In this document: positions 49,370 to 57,565 of the stretch, one piece after another
Layout of the letters: every line of letters starts with the position of its first letter
Numbering within the stretch: the first letter of the stretch is position 1
Origin: a virus
Strand: one strand, 5' to 3'
Virus record (IMG/VR): IMGVR_UViG_3300029448_008324
Span: 44,412 to 108,411 of that record
Length of the DNA: 64,000 nt
Position numbers and translations under genes: made by a program
The notes under the pieces: generated by a model
Databases searched by the model: none
Seen by the model: the letters and a program-made list of their open reading frames with translations, nothing else
What the model was told of the DNA's origin: nothing

Positions 49370-50527
49370 TTAACCACCAACGTGTGATTCGTCTGTGCCG
49401 AAATCTGTGGCGGCTGTGCTACCAATTGGTTCCATACAGTCGAATATTGTTGTAAGAGCAACGCCAAATGCATCTAACACTGTGGCAGTTCCTACACCAT
49501 CAGATCCTTCTTGAAAATCGGTAGCTGATGAATCTGTAGTCAGTGGAAAAGAAGACGCTGTTGAATTGGGGAATCCTGATTTTGCAAAATTGTTATTAAC
49601 ATAACTTATTGTTGTAAGGTGATCATCATCGGTGGGTGTAGCTGCGGATGACACCACGCCAGCAACCTGTAGAGTTGATGACAGTTGTAGTGGTGATGTG
49701 ACTGATACACTTGAAGAATCTTTAGCTGCAATCTGATCAACTGTGATGTCATCATTTAATGCAAAAGTTACTCCTGTGCCTGCAACTGTTGGGGTGATCG
49801 AATTGCCTGCTCTGAATTCTAAATCGTTAGTGCCTAGTGTGAGTGTTGATGCATTAGAAGATGAATCCGATATTGTAATTAAGGTTGATATATCAACATA
49901 TGCTTTAATTGATTGTTGTGTGGCCAGTGCGGTTGCTGAATTGGATGACATGTCATCCTCATCAAGTATTGTGCTGACTGCAACTCCGCCTTGAAAACTA
50001 AAATTGCCTGCCACAATTAGTCCATCATTGACAGTGACTGCTGTTGAATCAGATGCTGATATTGTGCTGACATCAAGATTAGATATCCGCACTGCACTGG
50101 AATCTTCAGGTATAATTTCGTTCACCGACACTCTATCTTTGAACACAACAGCGGTAGATCCTTCTGCTGTGATGCTACCTGAAACATGGAGGTCATCATT
50201 GATGAATACTCCACTGGAGTCATTAGAACTAATTGTGTTTGTATCAATTGTGTCAACGCTTAGAGTGCCTGATACGTTTAGATTGTCAGTCACCTGGACT
50301 CCAGTTGAATCAGCTGAGAATAATGTATCAATATCTCCTTGATCAGCAAACTCTATTGCTGTGCCAGATGCATTAACACGCATCACCTGTCCGGCTGATC
50401 CAATAGTGAGTGCAGCTCCTGTGCCACCATGTGTTAATGGAACAGTTTCGCCTGTTTGGAATTCACCAAGACCGGTAGCAACATTGCTACTATCAAATAC
50501 GACTCTTACAGGTGTTTTATCAGTCAT
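49370..50527 (-). CDS. Tail-fibre-like protein (385 aa)
   Basis: A 385-residue protein dominated by short repeated beta segments with S, D, T and V (for example DSSGVFINDDLHVSGSI, repeated in variants), typical of trimeric fibre shafts. An N-terminal LTHGGTGA motif (near 31-38) is frequent in phage fibre proteins. It is followed by a neighbouring fibre-like gene upstream. An exact TATAAATA box precedes its ATG. Likely receptor-binding or fibre component. Confidence 0.8.
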   Translation of the reverse strand: MTDKTPVRVVFDSSNVATGLGEFQTGETVPLTHGGTGAALTIGSAGQVMRVNASGTAIEFADQGDIDTLFSADSTGVQVTDNLNVSGTLSVDTIDTNTISSNDSSGVFINDDLHVSGSITAEGSTAVVFKDRVSVNEIIPEDSSAVRISNLDVSTISASDSTAVTVNDGLIVAGNFSFQGGVAVSTILDEDDMSSNSATALATQQSIKAYVDISTLITISDSSSNASTLTLGTNDLEFRAGNSITPTVAGTGVTFALNDDITVDQIAAKDSSSVSVTSPLQLSSTLQVAGVVSSAATPTDDDHLTTISYVNNNFAKSGFPNSTASSFPLTTDSSATDFQEGSDGVGTATVLDAFGVALTTIFDCMEPIGSTAATDFGTDESHVGG

Positions 50528-50533
50528 GTGTGA

Positions 50534-50541
50534 TATTTATA
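50534..50541 (-). promoter_or_regulatory. T4-late-type promoter box TATAAATA
   Basis: Exact TATAAATA on the minus strand, ending 6 bases before the ATG at 50527. A late promoter for a structural gene, as expected in T4-like phages. Confidence 0.65.
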
Positions 50542-50546
50542 GTGAA

Positions 50547-51419
50547 TTAAAATTGAAACAGAGTCACTGTATCTTGTTGTGTTAGGTTAGTGCCATCGGT
50601 CAGTGTAAAGGTTTGCTGTGCTTGTGTATATACAGGTTCAGTGTCAATAGTAGCATTGAACTCTAGTTCGATATCTGCCGTTTTAGATAACAACTGAGCA
50701 TCTGTAAATGTTGTGGATCCATCACTTACAAATACCTTGACTTTTTGAATTGGCCTTGCTCCAGTGCCTGCTGTGGCACCAACAATTTGGAGTTTGTTGT
50801 TTTCCACTTTGCTGTTTGCTGGCAGTGTTGCTCCTGTGGCAGAAATAGATATTGCTCCAGAACCATCTGATGAAATTGTTGCTCCGCCTATGTCTATTGT
50901 TTCACTTGCCAAGAATGCAGTTTTCCATCTTCTAGTTGGTGAGCCTAAATCATACGTGTTGTTGGAAGCAGGTATAAGATGTCCGTCAAATTCAAATCCA
51001 ACTGCACTGTCGTCAATGGTAAACGTGTTGCCTGCAATTCTAATGTTTTCAATTCCCACGCCAACTGTGCTACTATCTTGCACAGACAATTTGGTTCCTT
51101 CTATTTGTAGGTCACCTAGATCAGCCGAGCCTCCGCCGCCGCTTATTGTAATTGTTTTTGTTGCGCCATCACCAGTGACTTCGACTGCTGATCCAACAAA
51201 GTTTAGTGTGGTGGCAGCGGTGGATAAAGATGATCCTTCATCTTGGACTGTGAGAGAACTGCCTCCTCCGCTAGTGGTGACTATCGTGCCACCTGGAGTT
51301 ACACCGTCGCCTATTCTAAGTTGCCCAGTGACTGTGTCATGAGCTAGATATGTGTCTTCAATGACATGTGTGGTAATGTCTCTGTTTTTGAAGGATCCTT
51401 TTATTTTTCTAAAGGCCAT
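50547..51419 (-). CDS. Tail-fibre-like protein (290 aa)
   Basis: A 290-residue beta-rich protein. It begins MAFRKIKGSFKNRDITTHV (about 19 residues), then has GQLRIGDGVTPGG near 34, a motif common in phage fibre N-terminal parts, and glycine- and serine-rich linkers. ASNNTYDLGSPTRRWKTAF near 152 matches the fibre segment NTYDLG-x(3)-RW that marks trimeric shafts. Co-oriented with its neighbours on the minus strand. Confidence 0.8.
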   Translation of the reverse strand: MAFRKIKGSFKNRDITTHVIEDTYLAHDTVTGQLRIGDGVTPGGTIVTTSGGGSSLTVQDEGSSLSTAATTLNFVGSAVEVTGDGATKTITISGGGGSADLGDLQIEGTKLSVQDSSTVGVGIENIRIAGNTFTIDDSAVGFEFDGHLIPASNNTYDLGSPTRRWKTAFLASETIDIGGATISSDGSGAISISATGATLPANSKVENNKLQIVGATAGTGARPIQKVKVFVSDGSTTFTDAQLLSKTADIELEFNATIDTEPVYTQAQQTFTLTDGTNLTQQDTVTLFQF

Positions 51420-51428
51420 TTTGGATTT

Positions 51429-51749
51429 CTATTTCAGTTCATCAAGCAGTGCTTTAAACTGTGCGAGTTCATCTGTTTCTTCGTTGACATCATCTTCTGC
51501 ACCCACTTCTTCGTCATCATCAGTAAGTTCATCAATTACTGGTGATTCTTTGCCTTGTGCAGCTTTGGCTAATTCAACTTCTTGTTGCAGTGGAGACACC
51601 ATTACTTTTTCTGCTTCTGATTCATCTCCTGGTGATTTGTCGTTGTCTGCTACAGAAACTTTAGGATCACCACCGTCTTGCGGTATGGTGATGTTGATTG
51701 GTATTTCAACTTTGATGTCACGTTCTGTAATAAAATCAGTTGCTCGCAT
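51429..51749 (-). CDS. Acidic protein of unknown function (106 aa)
   Basis: A 106-residue, strongly acidic protein (the last 45 residues are mostly D and E, ending QFKALLDELK). It starts with a basic MRATDFITERDIK and ends directly before the fibre genes. It may be a chaperone or scaffold for fibre assembly. An AATAAATA box lies 10 bases before its start. Confidence 0.62.
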   Translation of the reverse strand: MRATDFITERDIKVEIPINITIPQDGGDPKVSVADNDKSPGDESEAEKVMVSPLQQEVELAKAAQGKESPVIDELTDDDEEVGAEDDVNEETDELAQFKALLDELK

Positions 51750-51759
51750 GATACAAAAC

Positions 51760-51767
51760 TATTTATT
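51760..51767 (-). promoter_or_regulatory. Late-promoter-like box AATAAATA
   Basis: AATAAATA on the minus strand, 10 bases before the start at 51749. One mismatch to TATAAATA. It would drive the three minus-strand structural genes. Confidence 0.5.
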
Positions 51768-51796
51768 ATGATCCTAAAGGGCACACCAAGGTTTAG

Positions 51797-51825
51797 TTGA
51801 CAGATACTGTGTGTTCGTGTATTAT
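51797..51825 (+). promoter_or_regulatory. Consensus sigma70 promoter ending 6 bases before ATG
   Basis: TTGACA (51797-51802), a 17-base spacer and TATTAT (51820-51825), the same layout as the gp32 promoter. The ATG at 51832 follows after 6 bases, with no space for a Shine-Dalgarno site. Confidence 0.82.
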
Positions 51826-51831
51826 ATATTC

Positions 51832-52230
51832 ATGTTGCTTTTGTTGTTTTTCTTGTTAATGGTAAAACATTTTATCTGTGATTTTGCATTGCAGGGTAGA
51901 TTTACAGGACCTAACGACAAATATCTAATCACATCACGTAGATTAAGACTGCATGCATTTGATCACAGTGTGGGCACTGCAATGGTATTTTTGTTTGCGT
52001 CAAGTTTTACATTTGCCCAACATCATGCTGTGTGGACCAGCATCGTGCTGTTTGCTGTGTTAGATCACATAGGCCATACTGTGATTGATTGGTTAAAAAA
52101 TAACTTTGTAAAAGCAAACAATATGCAACACAGTGACAGACAATTTTGGATTCTGACTTCGTTTGATCAAATACTCCATGTGTCAACATATTTTGCTTTT
52201 GTGTTGCTCTTTGACAAATTATACTTTTAG
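51832..52230 (+). CDS. DUF3307-like membrane protein
   Basis: A 132-residue membrane protein. After a first hydrophobic segment the pattern KHFICDFALQ near 14-23, a central LHAFDHSVGTA near 43 and LDHIGHTVIDWLK near 77 match DUF3307 proteins. About three to four membrane segments. The family function is unknown. The start is the ATG at 51832; an earlier GTG at 51811 lies within the promoter spacer and is rejected. It precedes the primase gene. Confidence 0.78.
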   Translation: MLLLLFFLLMVKHFICDFALQGRFTGPNDKYLITSRRLRLHAFDHSVGTAMVFLFASSFTFAQHHAVWTSIVLFAVLDHIGHTVIDWLKNNFVKANNMQHSDRQFWILTSFDQILHVSTYFAFVLLFDKLYF

Positions 52231-52238
52231 TTTATAAT
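52211..52238 (+). promoter_or_regulatory. Consensus sigma70 promoter for primase
   Basis: TTGACA (52211-52216), a 16-base spacer and TATAAT (52233-52238), inside the end of the DUF3307-like gene. The primase ATG at 52246 follows after 7 bases; no Shine-Dalgarno sequence. Confidence 0.82.
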
Positions 52239-52245
52239 AAGATAA

Positions 52246-53193
52246 ATGTTTGCTGATCTCAAACACACACTAGAGTCGCATCTTCCTGCTCGCAGAAAAA
52301 AGACACCATCAGGATGGATATCTTTTGATGCTCCTTGTTGTCAACATCAAAGTGAATCGCCAGACACAAGACAGCGCGGAGGCATCATGTATTCAGGCGA
52401 TGGGTCTGTGAATTATCACTGTTTCAACTGTGGTTTTAAAGCCAACTACACTCCAGGTAGATATTTGAATAATAGATTTCGCAAACTGCTGACATGGATC
52501 AATGTACCTACCAGTATCATTTCAAAACTTGCCATGCAAGCCATGGCCATATCGCAGGAAATAAATCCAGAACAAAAAAAACTTGATGATGAAATAAAGT
52601 TTGACACAATCAAATTACCAGTAGATGCTGAACCCATACGCACCAATCAATATCTCATGGAACGTGGCATTGTGGATGTGCCACACACATTCTATGAAGC
52701 ACCCAAGTCAATGAAAGACAGAGTGATAGTGCCTATTCGTTGGCATCACAAGTTGATTGGATATGTTGCTCGTGCAACCAAAGATCAATCACCCAAATAC
52801 TTTGCACAGGTACAACCTGGGACACTGTTTAACTTGGACAACCAACATTGGTCAAGAAAGTTTGTCATCCTGGTAGAAGGAATATTTGATGCTATCCAAA
52901 TTGATGCTGTGGCCATACTTGGATCTGAAATTGCACACAAACAAAAACTACAGATTGATGCATTGAATAGAAAAGTTATTGTGGTGCCAGACAGAGATCG
53001 TGCAGGCACTAAACTAATTGAACAAGCATGTGAATGGGGTTGGTCAGTGAGCATGCCTCCATGGGGTGACAACATCAAGGATGTCAATGATGCTGTGCAA
53101 CAGTATGGAAAGATTTTAACCATGCAGGCCATACTCAAATACACAAACGATAGCAAAACAAAAATCAAACTACAGGAGAAACTATGGATCTAA
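52246..53193 (+). CDS. 61: DNA primase (T4 gp61-like, TOPRIM)
   Basis: A 315-residue primase that makes RNA primers with the gp41 helicase. The N-terminal zinc finger is CCQH at 31-34 and CFNC at 59-62. The TOPRIM domain shows VEGIFDAI (E211) near 210-217 and VVPDRDRAG near 246-254 (acidic metal site D249/D251). T4 gp61 is 342 residues. It is predicted to start its message at or next to the start codon. The stop overlaps the next gene. Confidence 0.9.
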   Translation: MFADLKHTLESHLPARRKKTPSGWISFDAPCCQHQSESPDTRQRGGIMYSGDGSVNYHCFNCGFKANYTPGRYLNNRFRKLLTWINVPTSIISKLAMQAMAISQEINPEQKKLDDEIKFDTIKLPVDAEPIRTNQYLMERGIVDVPHTFYEAPKSMKDRVIVPIRWHHKLIGYVARATKDQSPKYFAQVQPGTLFNLDNQHWSRKFVILVEGIFDAIQIDAVAILGSEIAHKQKLQIDALNRKVIVVPDRDRAGTKLIEQACEWGWSVSMPPWGDNIKDVNDAVQQYGKILTMQAILKYTNDSKTKIKLQEKLWI

Positions 53194-53729
53194 GTGCTGG
53201 CCTAAAAAAAGAATACAGTCAAGGACTGTGGACATTTGAACAAGCATTAGATGATGTGCAAAGTAATTCTGTGCTAGAGTCAATTGAGAAACTTGATTTT
53301 AAAGACAGTACAAAACAAAACAACCCTGTGTTTAATTACAAGTTTAAAAAATGTTTGCAACCAAAACACAAGTTGGTTGATTATATTCATTCAAACAAGT
53401 TTCATAAATTTATAGAGTACCACACAGGCATGACTGTGAACAGCACTTTGAGTTGTTGGGCCAGTGCTTATTCACGTGGACACTATCTTACTCCACACAG
53501 AGATTCTGTATCTAAAAGAAAAATAACTTATTTGTTTTATTTCCATAGAGGTTGGCAAGCTGAATGGGGAGGCAACATTGCATTTGATAGACAAACGCAT
53601 TGGCAAATGTTTGTTCCACAAATGGGCACATTGGTTTTATTTGATGTTGATGGATATGAAAATCGTCACATGGTTACAGAAGTGGTTGCTGATCAAACCA
53701 GATATGCACTTACAGGATGGCTTACTTGA
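53184..53729 (+). CDS. 2OG-Fe(II) oxygenase (prolyl-hydroxylase-like)
   Basis: A 181-residue oxygenase. Iron-binding H-x-D is in LTPHRDSVSK near 103, the distal histidine in NRHMVTEV near 158, and the 2-oxoglutarate-binding arginine in TRYALTGW near 172. GGNIAFDR near 130 is a typical strand of the fold. A Shine-Dalgarno AGGAG precedes it. Such phage enzymes are common in marine T4-like phages; the target (protein or nucleic acid) is unknown. Located between primase and dam. Confidence 0.86.
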   Translation: MDLSAGLKKEYSQGLWTFEQALDDVQSNSVLESIEKLDFKDSTKQNNPVFNYKFKKCLQPKHKLVDYIHSNKFHKFIEYHTGMTVNSTLSCWASAYSRGHYLTPHRDSVSKRKITYLFYFHRGWQAEWGGNIAFDRQTHWQMFVPQMGTLVLFDVDGYENRHMVTEVVADQTRYALTGWLT

Positions 53730-53740
53730 CTACATTCAAA

Positions 53741-54556
53741 ATGAAAACGCCTCTTAGATATCCAGGTGGTAAATCAAGAGCAATGAAATTCCTTGGAGAA
53801 TATTTTCCACAAGACATTCAATCATATGTGGAGCCATTTGTAGGTGGCGGTTCTGTGGCGCTGTGGGCCACACAACAATATCCTAATGCATACATGCATG
53901 TGAATGATGCTTATTATCCATTGTATTGCTTTTGGAAAACATTACAAACGGAAGGCAAGTCTATGGCCATGCGATTAGAAGACATTAAACGGGGCACAGG
54001 AGATGATGAAATTGCACAACGTGATCTGTATGCCAAAGCACAACAATGGATGCACGACGACAGACAGGACCCTTTTGTTGTGGCCTGTTCCTTCTATATT
54101 GCCAACAAGTGTTCCTTTTCAGGTTTGGCCACCTCTTCATTTAGTAAACAAGCCTATCACGGTAACTTTACAATAAATTCTATCCGTAAGTTGCCCGACT
54201 ATCAGCAGTTGATTGCCAGTTGGAACATAACCAATTTAGATTACTCTTATTTCATGCATGGGCATTATGACACAGACTTTATATTTTTAGATCCACCCTA
54301 CGACATCAAATCTTTTTTATATGGTAAAGATGGCGACAAACACAAAGGATTTGATCATAATGAATTTAAATCTCACGTTGATAATATTCAAACCAGATTT
54401 ATGATAACATACAATGCAAATCCAAAATTGATTGATCTTTACTCAACATATCATTGTTTGCAATGGGATTTAAAATACACCATGCGTTCAACTGGCACAT
54501 ACAGACAAGATCAAAAGGACAGAAAGGAACTGTTGATTACTAACTATGAAAGGTAG
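53741..54556 (+). CDS. dam: DNA adenine methylase (Dam type)
   Basis: A 271-residue N6-adenine methyltransferase, which usually methylates GATC. The SAM-binding motif is PLRYPGGKSRA near 4-14, FVGGGSVAL near 35 follows, and the catalytic motif is FLDPPYD near 187. The ATG at 53741 is preferred; the longer frame would begin inside the oxygenase gene. T4 Dam is 259 residues. It could protect phage DNA from restriction. Its end is followed by the helicase promoter. Confidence 0.94.
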   Translation: MKTPLRYPGGKSRAMKFLGEYFPQDIQSYVEPFVGGGSVALWATQQYPNAYMHVNDAYYPLYCFWKTLQTEGKSMAMRLEDIKRGTGDDEIAQRDLYAKAQQWMHDDRQDPFVVACSFYIANKCSFSGLATSSFSKQAYHGNFTINSIRKLPDYQQLIASWNITNLDYSYFMHGHYDTDFIFLDPPYDIKSFLYGKDGDKHKGFDHNEFKSHVDNIQTRFMITYNANPKLIDLYSTYHCLQWDLKYTMRSTGTYRQDQKDRKELLITNYER

Positions 54557-54562
54557 TATAAT
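54533..54562 (+). promoter_or_regulatory. Sigma70-type promoter for the gp41-like helicase
   Basis: TTGATT (54533-54538), an 18-base spacer and TATAAT (54557-54562), straddling the end of dam. The GTG at 54569 follows after 6 bases; no Shine-Dalgarno at normal distance. Confidence 0.72.
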
Positions 54563-54568
54563 ATAACT

Positions 54569-55984
54569 GTGGAGTATACAAAAGAACTACAAAAACTATT
54601 CTTAGAAATGTTTCTTGCAGATGCACAGTCATTTGTGAGAGCACAGAACATCTTTAGATATTCACACTATGATGCACAGTTGCGAGAGCCTGCAAAATTT
54701 ATCTATGAGTATGCTAACGAATATAAAACACTGCCTGATGTTGAAATGGTCAATGCCAAGACAGGTGCAGACTTGCAGTCAGCGGCAGACATTGATCCTA
54801 AACACTTTGATTGGTTCCTTGATGAGTATGAAAGATTTGCAAGACACAAAGAACTAGAATCAGCCATCCTTGCTTCAGCAGACATGTTGGAAAAAGGTGA
54901 GTATGGATCTGTTGAAGAAAAGATCAAGAAAGCAGTGCAGGTTGGACTGACCAAAGACATGGGTCTGGACTACTTTGAAGATCCGAAAGCAAGATTACAA
55001 GCACTGAAAGACAACAATGGTATGGTGCCCACTGGTTGGAAAAACTTTGACAAGAAACTGTTTGGTGGATTCAACAGAGGCGAACTGAATATATTTGCTG
55101 GTGGATCGGGTGCTGGTAAGAGTTTGTTCTTGCAAAACTTGGCATGCAACTATGCTGAACAGGGATTGAATGTGTGTTACGTCACACTTGAGTTGAGTGA
55201 AAAGCTTACAGCAATGAGAATAGATGCAATGATGACTGAGACTCCAACACGTGAAATATACAAAGACTTAGACACAGTGGATCTTAAAGTTAAGATGAAA
55301 GCAAAAACATCTGGCAAGTTGAGAATCAAATATATCCCCGCTGGTGCCACTGCATTAGATGTGAGAGCATACATTAAAGAGTTTGAAATACAACACAGTT
55401 TACAATGTGATGTAATACTAATTGACTATTTGGATCTGTTGATGCCGATGAATAAAAGAGTGTCGCCTAGTGATTTGTTTGTTAAAGACAAGTATGTGTC
55501 TGAAGAGTTGAGAAATGTTGCTGTGGATATGAACTGTTTGTTGATCACAGCATCGCAGTTGAACAGAGCCAGTGTTGAAGAAATTGAGTTTGATCATTCG
55601 CACATCAGTGGAGGCTTGAGTAAAATACAAACAGCAGACAATGTGATTGGTATCTTTACAAGTAGAGCAATGCGTGAACGTGGCAAGTATCAGATACAGT
55701 TTATGAAGACAAGATCCAGTTCTGGTGTTGGACACAAGGTAGACTTAGAGTTCAATGTGGACACACTGCGTATACTTGATCTAGCAGAGGATCAAGAATA
55801 TCAATCATTCAAGAAGCAAGCGCCAAGCATCTACAACAATTTAAAAAGAACATCCACAGTGACAGCAGAAGTCAAAGAAGAACACAAGTCAGATGAACCA
55901 CTCAAGGATGACATTGGCAAAGTAAGAGCCAATGTTGAATCATCTAAAATCAAAGACCTAATCAAAAATCTTGGCAAAAACTAA
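54569..55984 (+). CDS. 41: Replicative DNA helicase (T4 gp41/DnaB-like)
   Basis: A 471-residue hexameric helicase. The N-terminal domain is helical; the RecA-like core has Walker A GGSGAGKS at 178-185, Walker B VILIDYLDLL near 287, and a LITASQLNR motif near 325 (arginine-finger and H4 region). T4 gp41 is 475 residues. GTG start with a promoter ending 6 bases upstream. The C-terminal 70 residues are charged and likely contact primase or the loader. Confidence 0.93.
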   Translation: MEYTKELQKLFLEMFLADAQSFVRAQNIFRYSHYDAQLREPAKFIYEYANEYKTLPDVEMVNAKTGADLQSAADIDPKHFDWFLDEYERFARHKELESAILASADMLEKGEYGSVEEKIKKAVQVGLTKDMGLDYFEDPKARLQALKDNNGMVPTGWKNFDKKLFGGFNRGELNIFAGGSGAGKSLFLQNLACNYAEQGLNVCYVTLELSEKLTAMRIDAMMTETPTREIYKDLDTVDLKVKMKAKTSGKLRIKYIPAGATALDVRAYIKEFEIQHSLQCDVILIDYLDLLMPMNKRVSPSDLFVKDKYVSEELRNVAVDMNCLLITASQLNRASVEEIEFDHSHISGGLSKIQTADNVIGIFTSRAMRERGKYQIQFMKTRSSSGVGHKVDLEFNVDTLRILDLAEDQEYQSFKKQAPSIYNNLKRTSTVTAEVKEEHKSDEPLKDDIGKVRANVESSKIKDLIKNLGKN

Positions 55985-56018
55985 TTACCAACATGATGTT
56001 TGGGAATAATTAAATTAG

Positions 56019-57476
56019 ATGGCAGCCACAGAGCAAACAATTGAACAAGTCAATGCACTAGGCAACAGTGAATACAAATATGGATTCTCCACTGATGTAG
56101 AACAGATCCGTCCTCCTAAAGGATTAAATGTAGACACAGTAAAATTTATATCTGCACAAAAAAATGAACCTGCATGGATGCTTGAATGGCGGCTGAAAGC
56201 ATTTCAAATTTTTAATAATTTACAAAATCCGGATTGGGCCAAGTTAAACATTCCAGAAATTGATTTTCAAGATTACTATTATTATTCATCACCAGCTAGT
56301 CTTAAAGACAAACCAAAGTCACTGGAGGAAATTGATCCTGAAATTTTAAAAACTTATGAGAAGCTGGGCATTCCTTTAAAGGAACAAGAAAAATTATCAG
56401 GAATAGCTGTGGATGCTGTGTTCGACTCTGTGTCAGTTGCTACAACATACTCTAAACAATTAAGCGAACTAGGAATTATCTTTTGTTCTATCTCAGAGGC
56501 TGTGCAAACACATCCTGATCTAGTGAAAAAATATTTAGGCAGTGTGATTCCAGTTTCGGATCACTCCTTTGCAGCTTTGAATTCAGCAGTGTTCACTGAT
56601 GGCTCTTTTGTTTATATTCCCGAAGGAGTTAGATGTCCTGTAGAACTTTCTACCTACTTTAGAATTAATGCAATGGAAACAGGTCAATTTGAAAGAACTC
56701 TTATCATTGCAGACAAAGATAGTTACGTGAGTTATCTTGAAGGATGCACTGCTCCTATGAGAGATGAAAATCAACTGCATGCAGCTAATGTCGAGTTGGT
56801 GGCTCTAGACAATGCTGAAATAAAATATTCCACAGTGCAAAATTGGTATCCTGGAGATACTGAAGGCAAAGGTGGGATCTATAATTTTGTTACCAAAAGA
56901 GGAGCCTGCAGAGGCATCAACTCAAAAATATCATGGACACAGGTTGAAACTGGCTCTGCTATTACTTGGAAATATCCTAGTTGTATTTTACAAGGAGACA
57001 ATTCCAAAGGTGAATTTTATTCAGTGGCCATTACAAACAATATGCAACAAGCAGATACTGGAACCAAAATGATTCATATTGGTAAAAACACTTCTTCTAA
57101 AATTATATCTAAGGGTATATCTGCTGGTAAGGCAAACAATACATACAGAGGTTTAGTCAGCATATTGCCTAAAGCTTCCAACTCAAGAAACTTTACCCAA
57201 TGCGACTCATTGTTAATTGGCAACGAGTGTGGTGCTCACACAGTGCCTTATATTGAATCAAGCAATTCTGATTCAATGGTTGAGCATGAAGCAACAACAT
57301 CTAAGATCAATGAAGAACAATTATTTTACTGTATGCAGAGAGGTTTGAACAGTGAGGATGCAATTGGTTTGATTGTAAATGGATTTTGCAAAGAAGTGCT
57401 ACAACACCTACCAATGGAGTTTGCTGTTGAGGCACAAAAACTAGTTGCTATCAGTTTAGAAGGCAGTGTTGGATAA
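56019..57476 (+). CDS. sufB: SufB Fe-S cluster assembly scaffold
   Basis: A 485-residue SufB, the core subunit of the SufBCD Fe-S scaffold. Conserved segments: [13 protein letters not shown] near 113, [10 protein letters not shown] near 138, [15 protein letters not shown] near 204, the [19 protein letters not shown] stretch near 240 with a conserved cysteine, and [21 protein letters not shown] near 395. Length is full. SufC and SufD are not in the window, so it may work with the host subunits. Downstream a 29-codon ORF overlaps by one base. Confidence 0.93.
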   Translation: MAATEQTIEQVNALGNSEYKYGFSTDVEQIRPPKGLNVDTVKFISAQKNEPAWMLEWRLKAFQIFNNLQNPDWAKLNIPEIDFQDYYYYSSPASLKDKPKSLEEIDPEILKTYEKLGIPLKEQEKLSGIAVDAVFDSVSVATTYSKQLSELGIIFCSISEAVQTHPDLVKKYLGSVIPVSDHSFAALNSAVFTDGSFVYIPEGVRCPVELSTYFRINAMETGQFERTLIIADKDSYVSYLEGCTAPMRDENQLHAANVELVALDNAEIKYSTVQNWYPGDTEGKGGIYNFVTKRGACRGINSKISWTQVETGSAITWKYPSCILQGDNSKGEFYSVAITNNMQQADTGTKMIHIGKNTSSKIISKGISAGKANNTYRGLVSILPKASNSRNFTQCDSLLIGNECGAHTVPYIESSNSDSMVEHEATTSKINEEQLFYCMQRGLNSEDAIGLIVNGFCKEVLQHLPMEFAVEAQKLVAISLEGSVG

Positions 57477-57565
57477 TGAGTGGCATAGAAGAATATGATT
57501 CATTAAACATTGATGAAGTGTTTCAACGCAAAGGCTTAGTTGTAAAATTTATCAATAGACACTGA
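57476..57565 (+). CDS. Very short ORF after sufB (29 aa)
   Basis: ATG overlapping the sufB stop (TAATG) and ending inside the convergent polymerase gene. The sequence [20 protein letters not shown] is polar. It is either a coupled tiny gene or chance; I cannot link it to SufC. Confidence 0.3.
   Translation: MSGIEEYDSLNIDEVFQRKGLVVKFINRH

Noticed and set aside
50764-51342. 192-codon plus-strand frame opposite the tail-fibre gene
   Set aside because: It mirrors the repetitive fibre gene on the other strand; its S-, P- and V-rich content is a by-product of the reverse complement.
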